From an uncultured Collinsella sp. (GTDB lineage: Bacteria > Actinomycetota > Coriobacteriia > Coriobacteriales > Coriobacteriaceae): a DNA stretch of 9,616 bases. Below, in pieces: positions 6,754 to 9,616 of this stretch. Made by a program: the position numbers and the translations under genes. Under the pieces are notes generated by a model. That model did no database searches, was not told the origin of the DNA, and saw only the letters and a list, made by a program, of their open reading frames with translations. The stretch spans positions 1-9,616 of the forward strand of contig URUC01000076.1 in NCBI GenBank assembly GCA_900550965.1, written 5' to 3'. The stretch's first letter is position 1, and each line of letters starts with the position of its first letter.

Positions 6754-6862
6754 TGCGGTGACGCTGCTGCGAGCGGTCTGTGATGGGGCCGTTGTTGATT
6801 GAGGCCGCAGGGCCGATGTGGGCGCACGCGGTTGTTGCGGGCCCTGGTCCCGGCGGCGGCCT

Positions 6863-6945
6863 CGGCGCTTTGCGCCTGCCGCCTTTGGGGACTGTGGAGC
6901 GCGGCCGGGAGCCGCGGCGCGCTGCGCCTGCTGCCTGGGGTGACT
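6863..6945. repeat. Diverged tandem pair of GC-rich hairpins
   Basis: CGGCGCTTTGCGCCTGCCGCC (in two parts: 6863-6877 and the bases to 6883) and a similar segment from 6915 to 6933 lie 52 bases apart and share most positions, including GCGCCTGC, GCCT and a following GACT-like block. Each contains its own small inverted repeat (GGCGC with GCGCC). The surrounding 6754-6962 is otherwise very GC-rich and holds no convincing gene. It may be repeat debris or an RNA; no function is assigned. Confidence 0.5.
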
Positions 6946-6962
6946 TTGGGGTTAGTGCGAAT

Positions 6963-7144
6963 CGAAGGTGAATGGTTTCCCGGGAAGTGAACGACCTATT
7001 TTGGACCCTTGAAGCCTCGGCATATTTTGGTCGCCATTTCCTGCGGTTTTATTGCATGAATCCTGCTGTTTTGCAATCAAAAAATGCGGATGCTTCGGGG
7101 CTCTAGTTTTACTCGTTCACTTCCCGGAAAACCATTCACCTTCG
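6963..7144. mobile_element. 182-bp MITE-like long palindrome
   Basis: The terminal arms 6963-6994 and 7113-7144 are reverse complements at 31 of 32 positions (CGAAGGTGAATGG, then CCGGGAAGTGAACGA). After an unpaired but equal-length 16-base step on each side, a second pair, 7011-7029 and 7078-7096, matches at 16 of 19 (GAAGC, TC, GCAT, TTTTG). The centre of 48 bases is not coding. Long terminal inverted repeats around a short non-coding core fit a miniature transposable element. I see no target-site duplication at the edges and no transposase in the window. Both arms, read inward, contain the same in-frame GEWFxGK followed by a stop, so they may supply artificial C-termini to neighbouring open frames. 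Confidence 0.65.
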
Positions 7145-7303
7145 TTTTTGCCGGACATCGTTTTGGGCGTTTCGACTCGGTATCGGTCGATATTGAGAGG
7201 GAAAACGCCCTCCCTTGGACAATCAGTCTGTCCGGATGTATCTGCGGGGGTTGTCTGCACAGTTCGCGGTATTATGTTTGCGAAGTTTTGAAAGGAGCCG
7301 CCG
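7145..7303 (+). promoter_or_regulatory. Upstream region and ribosome site of ogt
   Basis: These 159 bases hold no gene. AAGGAG at 7292-7297 stands 6 bases before the GTG start of ogt. TATTAT at 7270-7275 is a possible -10 box without a well-spaced -35. GGACA at 7217-7221 and TGTCC at 7229-7233 form a small dyad, and GAGGG/CCCTC at 7197-7212 another. The ribosome site is secure; the promoter is not. Confidence 0.5.
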
Positions 7304-7882
7304 GTGGTCACGACGACGTTTGCTTCGCCTTTGGGCGAAATCCTGCTTGCCGCTGATGGCCGCGGTTTGACGGGGCTTTGGTTTGAGGGGCAGGAGCACT
7401 TTGGCTCTACGCTTCTTCGGGAAGACTCCGAACGTGTTGAAGGCGCCGATGCGGTTTCCGGTACTGGTGGCATGTCGTCGGTAGGTCCGGCAAATGGCGC
7501 GGCTTCTTCGGTGCTTGAGCGTTCTTGGGCTTGGCTGAATGCTTATTTTGCGGGGCAAGAGCCTCGGTTTACGCCGCCGTTGCATATGATTGGCACGGCG
7601 TTTCAGCGTGAAGTTTGGTACGAGCTGCTTTCTGTTCCGCGTGGCGAAGTTGCTACGTATGGCGAGATCGCCCGGCGTGTTGCGGCTCGACATCGTGTAC
7701 CGGGAAACGAGGCGCCCGTTGTATCTCCCCGTGCTGTGGGGGCTGCGGTCGCGCGTAATCCCATTTCGATTATCGTGCCGTGCCATCGCGTGGTGGCGGC
7801 CGACGGATCGCTCAACGGATATGCCGGCGGACTTGATCGCAAGGAATGGCTGCTCCGGCTTGAGGGTGCGTACGAGGCGTAG
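7304..7882 (+). CDS. ogt: Methylated-DNA-[protein]-cysteine S-methyltransferase
   Basis: This 192-residue DNA repair protein transfers the alkyl group from O6-alkylguanine to its own cysteine, a suicide reaction. The acceptor is C160 in the diagnostic IIVPCHRVV (157-164). The helix-turn-helix DNA-binding part is seen in FQREVWYELLSVPRGEVATYGEIARRV (100-126), and the C-terminal GSLNGYAGGLDRKEWLLRLEG (168-188) is typical. The N-terminus TFASPLGEILLAADGRGLTGLWF is also family-like. The GTG start is chosen from AAGGAG 6 bases upstream. It is somewhat longer than usual because of a Gly/Ala/Ser-rich linker at about 46-69 and an insert VPGNEAPVVSP (132-142) between the HTH region and AVGAAVARNP. It stands alone on the plus strand between repeat-rich spacers; no ada-type regulator is adjacent. 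Confidence 0.95.
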   Translation: MVTTTFASPLGEILLAADGRGLTGLWFEGQEHFGSTLLREDSERVEGADAVSGTGGMSSVGPANGAASSVLERSWAWLNAYFAGQEPRFTPPLHMIGTAFQREVWYELLSVPRGEVATYGEIARRVAARHRVPGNEAPVVSPRAVGAAVARNPISIIVPCHRVVAADGSLNGYAGGLDRKEWLLRLEGAYEA

Positions 7883-7921
7883 CGCTCGAGCACTTTGCAT
7901 AGCCAAGATGCCGTGAAAGAA

Positions 7922-8068
7922 CGGGACACGCTTTCCGAATGGAGGCTCAGACGGAAACCACGTCCCGGAATTCTGTTTTAAAGCGGGATGCGCTTTCCGA
8001 TTGGCGTCCCGAGCGGAAACCGTGCCCCGGAATACAGCCTCAGAGTGGGACGCCGTTTCCGGTTGAGA
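7922..8068. repeat. 62-bp tandem hairpin repeats, two full units and a partial third
   Basis: Units start at 7922, 7984 and 8046, exactly 62 bases apart. The shared blocks are CGGGA at the unit start, TTTCCG near position 11 and CGGAAAC near position 31; CCCGGAAT near position 42 is kept in both full units. The third unit keeps only its first 20 or so bases. Within each full unit the blocks face each other (CGGGAC with GTCCCG and TTTCCG with CGGAAA in the first), giving a hairpin with an internal loop. The other bases vary. The repeats lie 39 bases after ogt and stop before the clc fragment. They are not a CRISPR array: conserved and variable blocks are interleaved and there is no uniform repeat. 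They could end ogt transcription. Confidence 0.75.
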
Positions 8069-8082
8069 CCACCTGCCTGGAC

Positions 8083-8119
8083 ATCGATCTACGCCCGCTC
8101 CTGCAGGGCGTAGATCGAT
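8083..8119 (-). terminator. Perfect 14-bp hairpin over the end of the clc fragment
   Basis: ATCGATCTACGCCC at 8083-8096 and GGGCGTAGATCGAT at 8106-8119 are perfect reverse complements with a 9-base loop. The stop codon of the minus-strand open frame (8089-8091) lies inside the left arm. It could end transcription of the cas operon plus the fragment, but no T-run follows on either strand, so terminator activity is a guess from position. Confidence 0.45.
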
Positions 8120-8391
8120 TTGTCCATGTTGAACAGATAAGCCACAACGCAGACAATAAAGAACATCGGCAGGTTGCCAAAGCCGAAGACTTCGCAGCCA
8201 ATAAGGATGGGTGCGAGCCGCATCGCTGACGGCATAAGCCCCATAACGGCGATGTGCGCATAGGGGTTGGGGAGCAGCCGCGCCGCAAGGGTCTTGGCGT
8301 GGGCCAGGCACCAGGCAAAGGCGCCGCCTACCATGCCAAACGCGCTGCCCAACACCGGGGAGGCCAAGCGCGCATGAGGCGGCAGCGTCAA
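8089..8391 (-). pseudogene. C-terminal remnant of a ClC-family chloride channel/antiporter
   Basis: This 100-codon open frame from a TTG at 8391 overlaps the cas2 stop by 4 bases (TTGA). It reads like the last quarter of a ClC protein. ASPVLGSAFGMVGGAF resembles the pore segment usually written G-x-F-x-P. AVMGLMPSAMRLAPILIGCEVFG matches the GMAA...RAP...I..FELTG stretch of ClC proteins, and LPMFFIVCVVAYLF with terminal SIYALQ matches the last helix and its usual S-I-Y tail. Two to three hydrophobic helices are visible. Full ClC proteins need about 400 residues or more, so this piece cannot form a channel alone. The simplest reading is that the Cas locus lies at a breakpoint within a clc gene. 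A small independent membrane protein coupled to cas2 is the alternative. Family assignment rests on remembered patterns. Confidence 0.65.
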
Positions 8392-8705
8392 AACACAAGC
8401 GTCAACTGCGCGCCCTGCTCAACGGGCTGCTCCTTGTGCTCGCTCAGAAGGACCATTCGGTCTTCGTATTGCTTTTCGGTCATCTCGATAACGGTGACCT
8501 CTCCAGCGCTTGGAAGATTCAGCTTAAGGCGAGCGATATGCGCCGCTGCGGATTCGCGAGTTACCAATAGGCGCGAATACACCGAAAACTGCTCCATATG
8601 GTATCCGTCGTTAATCAGAAACTTTCGAAAGTCGCTATACTGCCGACGCTCGGCTTTACTTCCCGTTGGAAGATCGAACAGAACCAATAACCTCATAACC
8701 CTCAT
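8388..8705 (-). CDS. cas2: CRISPR-associated endonuclease Cas2
   Basis: This 105-residue protein is the structural partner of Cas1 in the spacer-integration complex. The ferredoxin-like first strand is VMRLLVLFDLPTG with the conserved Asp11, followed by ERRQYSDFRKFLINDGYHMEQFSVYSRLL, a pattern typical of type II Cas2. The C-terminus ends in a beta-like LTLVF. The start could be the ATG at 8705 or the next one at 8696 (MRLLVLFDLPT). GGGAGGAG lies just ahead and fits either, so the first is kept. cas1 ends 9 bases upstream, so the two are one operon. No csn2 or cas4 follows, which fits subtype II-C. Its TGA stop overlaps the start of the ClC-like fragment. Confidence 0.95.
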   Translation of the reverse strand: MRVMRLLVLFDLPTGSKAERRQYSDFRKFLINDGYHMEQFSVYSRLLVTRESAAAHIARLKLNLPSAGEVTVIEMTEKQYEDRMVLLSEHKEQPVEQGAQLTLVF

Positions 8706-8714
8706 GGCTCCTCC

Positions 8715-9605
8715 CTATTCAACAGTTACCATCTCGAGCCCTTTTAACTCGGGTAACAGCAGTTTCTTGGGATCCTTTTCGAGAACGGCTGTTCTGAGTG
8801 AAGAGAGCGTTGTCTCTATGCACTGTTGACAGCCGCAGCGTTTTCCGTCGATGGTCATAACGTGCTCAAACACACGAGCCAACAATGCTTTGTCGCGCTG
8901 TCCTAAGGGTTCTGCAACGCCATAGCTCATGACAATTAGGTCGACGAGGGGGCGGAACGGTTCAATGAGATCGTCGACAAGATTGAATGCGTTGTAAACG
9001 CTGTGATGGTGAAGTCCCTGGGATACGAGCCATCCACCACCAACGGCCGCTCTTCCGATGCCCGCGCGCAAGACGCTGTATCCGTAGTCGAGGGCAGAGC
9101 TTTGCATACTGTTACGTCTTGTTCCTTCGGTAATGAGGGCTTTAAAGTACGCGGAGGCAGCTGCGCCTTCTCGATTGTCCGTGTCGCCCGAAAGAACGGT
9201 TTTGGCATATGAGGGGAGAGGGTCTGTAGGCAGCCCCATTTCTGTGAGAACCGCCGCTTGGTTGAGTATCTTTGTCTGAACGATTCGTTTCCAAAGCTGC
9301 TTTTTAAACGGAAGACTCATTGCAAGCTGGTCCTCGACGATGCGTGCATGGCGCGAATGGGCTCCCATGGGGAGCATGAGACCGTTAGGCATGTGGTCAC
9401 GTCCGCAAATCATAACGCCTATTCCCGCGTCGTTGAGTTGTGACATACAGGCAACTGTCATTGTTGTTTGATGGGATTCGACGATGACGACCCAAATGTC
9501 TTCGAGGGGAATGGTGGAGCTTCGATCGTCCACGTTAATCATCAATAGGCCGTTTTTGATACAGAGATGGGCTTTGCTCTGGATAAGTATTGTCCGTTGG
9601 GCCAT
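8715..9605 (-). CDS. cas1: CRISPR-associated integrase Cas1, type II
   Basis: This 296-residue metal-dependent integrase inserts new spacers into a CRISPR array together with Cas2. The N-terminal beta domain includes LLMINVDDRSSTIPLEDIWVV with the family pattern IPLEDI. Catalytic candidates in the alpha domain are E146 in DNREGAAASAYF, the histidines 199-201 in GLHHHSVYNAFNLVDDL, and E215 in DLIEPFRPLVDLIV. The GxHH...N.FNL.DDL.EPFRP motif is characteristic of type II Cas1, so Cas9 is expected. Only 11 bases lie upstream before the window ends, so cas9 is inferred, not seen. Near the C-terminus is a cysteine cluster CGCQQC (257-262). The start ATG at 9605 gives the usual short N-terminus before the first strand. 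Confidence 0.96.
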   Translation of the reverse strand: MAQRTILIQSKAHLCIKNGLLMINVDDRSSTIPLEDIWVVIVESHQTTMTVACMSQLNDAGIGVMICGRDHMPNGLMLPMGAHSRHARIVEDQLAMSLPFKKQLWKRIVQTKILNQAAVLTEMGLPTDPLPSYAKTVLSGDTDNREGAAASAYFKALITEGTRRNSMQSSALDYGYSVLRAGIGRAAVGGGWLVSQGLHHHSVYNAFNLVDDLIEPFRPLVDLIVMSYGVAEPLGQRDKALLARVFEHVMTIDGKRCGCQQCIETTLSSLRTAVLEKDPKKLLLPELKGLEMVTVE

Positions 9606-9616
9606 TTTGTTGACGA

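Noticed and set aside
7922..8068. CRISPR array
   Set aside because: The period is 62 bp and near the Cas genes, but conserved and variable blocks are mixed inside each unit and the units form hairpins of another kind.
7223..8398. 391-codon minus-strand frame across ogt and the 62-bp repeats
   Set aside because: It is antisense to ogt, translates tandem repeats, and overlaps the ClC-like frame without any recognisable domain.

Overview
The window looks like chromosomal DNA from a high-GC gut actinobacterium of the Collinsella / Coriobacteriia type. This is inferred from the GC-rich codon use of the central genes and the character of the aspartokinase, Ogt and Cas1 proteins; no database search was possible. 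The core (about 1.3-6.6 kb) is an aspartate-family amino acid cluster. thrC and thrB lie on the minus strand, with lysC and asd divergent on the plus strand. LysC and Asd turn aspartate into aspartate semialdehyde, the precursor of lysine, methionine and threonine. ThrB and ThrC take homoserine to threonine. Homoserine dehydrogenase, the missing step, is not in the window.

Left flank (1-1113): a divergent pair of less GC-rich genes. On the minus strand is a membrane-anchored protein with two 26-residue Cys-rich zinc-ribbon-like repeats, cut by the window edge. On the plus strand is a small XRE-type repressor with a perfect 8-bp inverted repeat just upstream. Right flank: ogt (plus), then on the minus strand cas1 and cas2, the tail of a type II (probably II-C) CRISPR-Cas locus whose cas9 should lie beyond the right edge. 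Immediately after cas2 is a roughly 100-residue open frame that reads as the C-terminal quarter of a ClC chloride channel/antiporter. This suggests the Cas locus sits at a breakpoint inside a clc gene.

The most unusual content is between the genes. Three intergenic spaces (1177-1293, 2212-2323, 6624-6753) hold nested two-stem inverted repeats of 112-130 bp. Their stems differ in sequence, but the junction between outer and inner stem keeps the same arrangement: TCC-GCA-stem on one side and stem-(G/C)A-GGAC on the other. This looks like one family of structured repeats, or structured RNA, maintained by compensatory change. There is also a 182-bp MITE-like long palindrome with 32-bp arms (6963-7144), a set of 62-bp tandem hairpin repeats between ogt and the clc remnant (7922-8068), and a diverged pair of GC-rich hairpins (6863-6945). 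No CRISPR array, tRNA or rRNA was seen.
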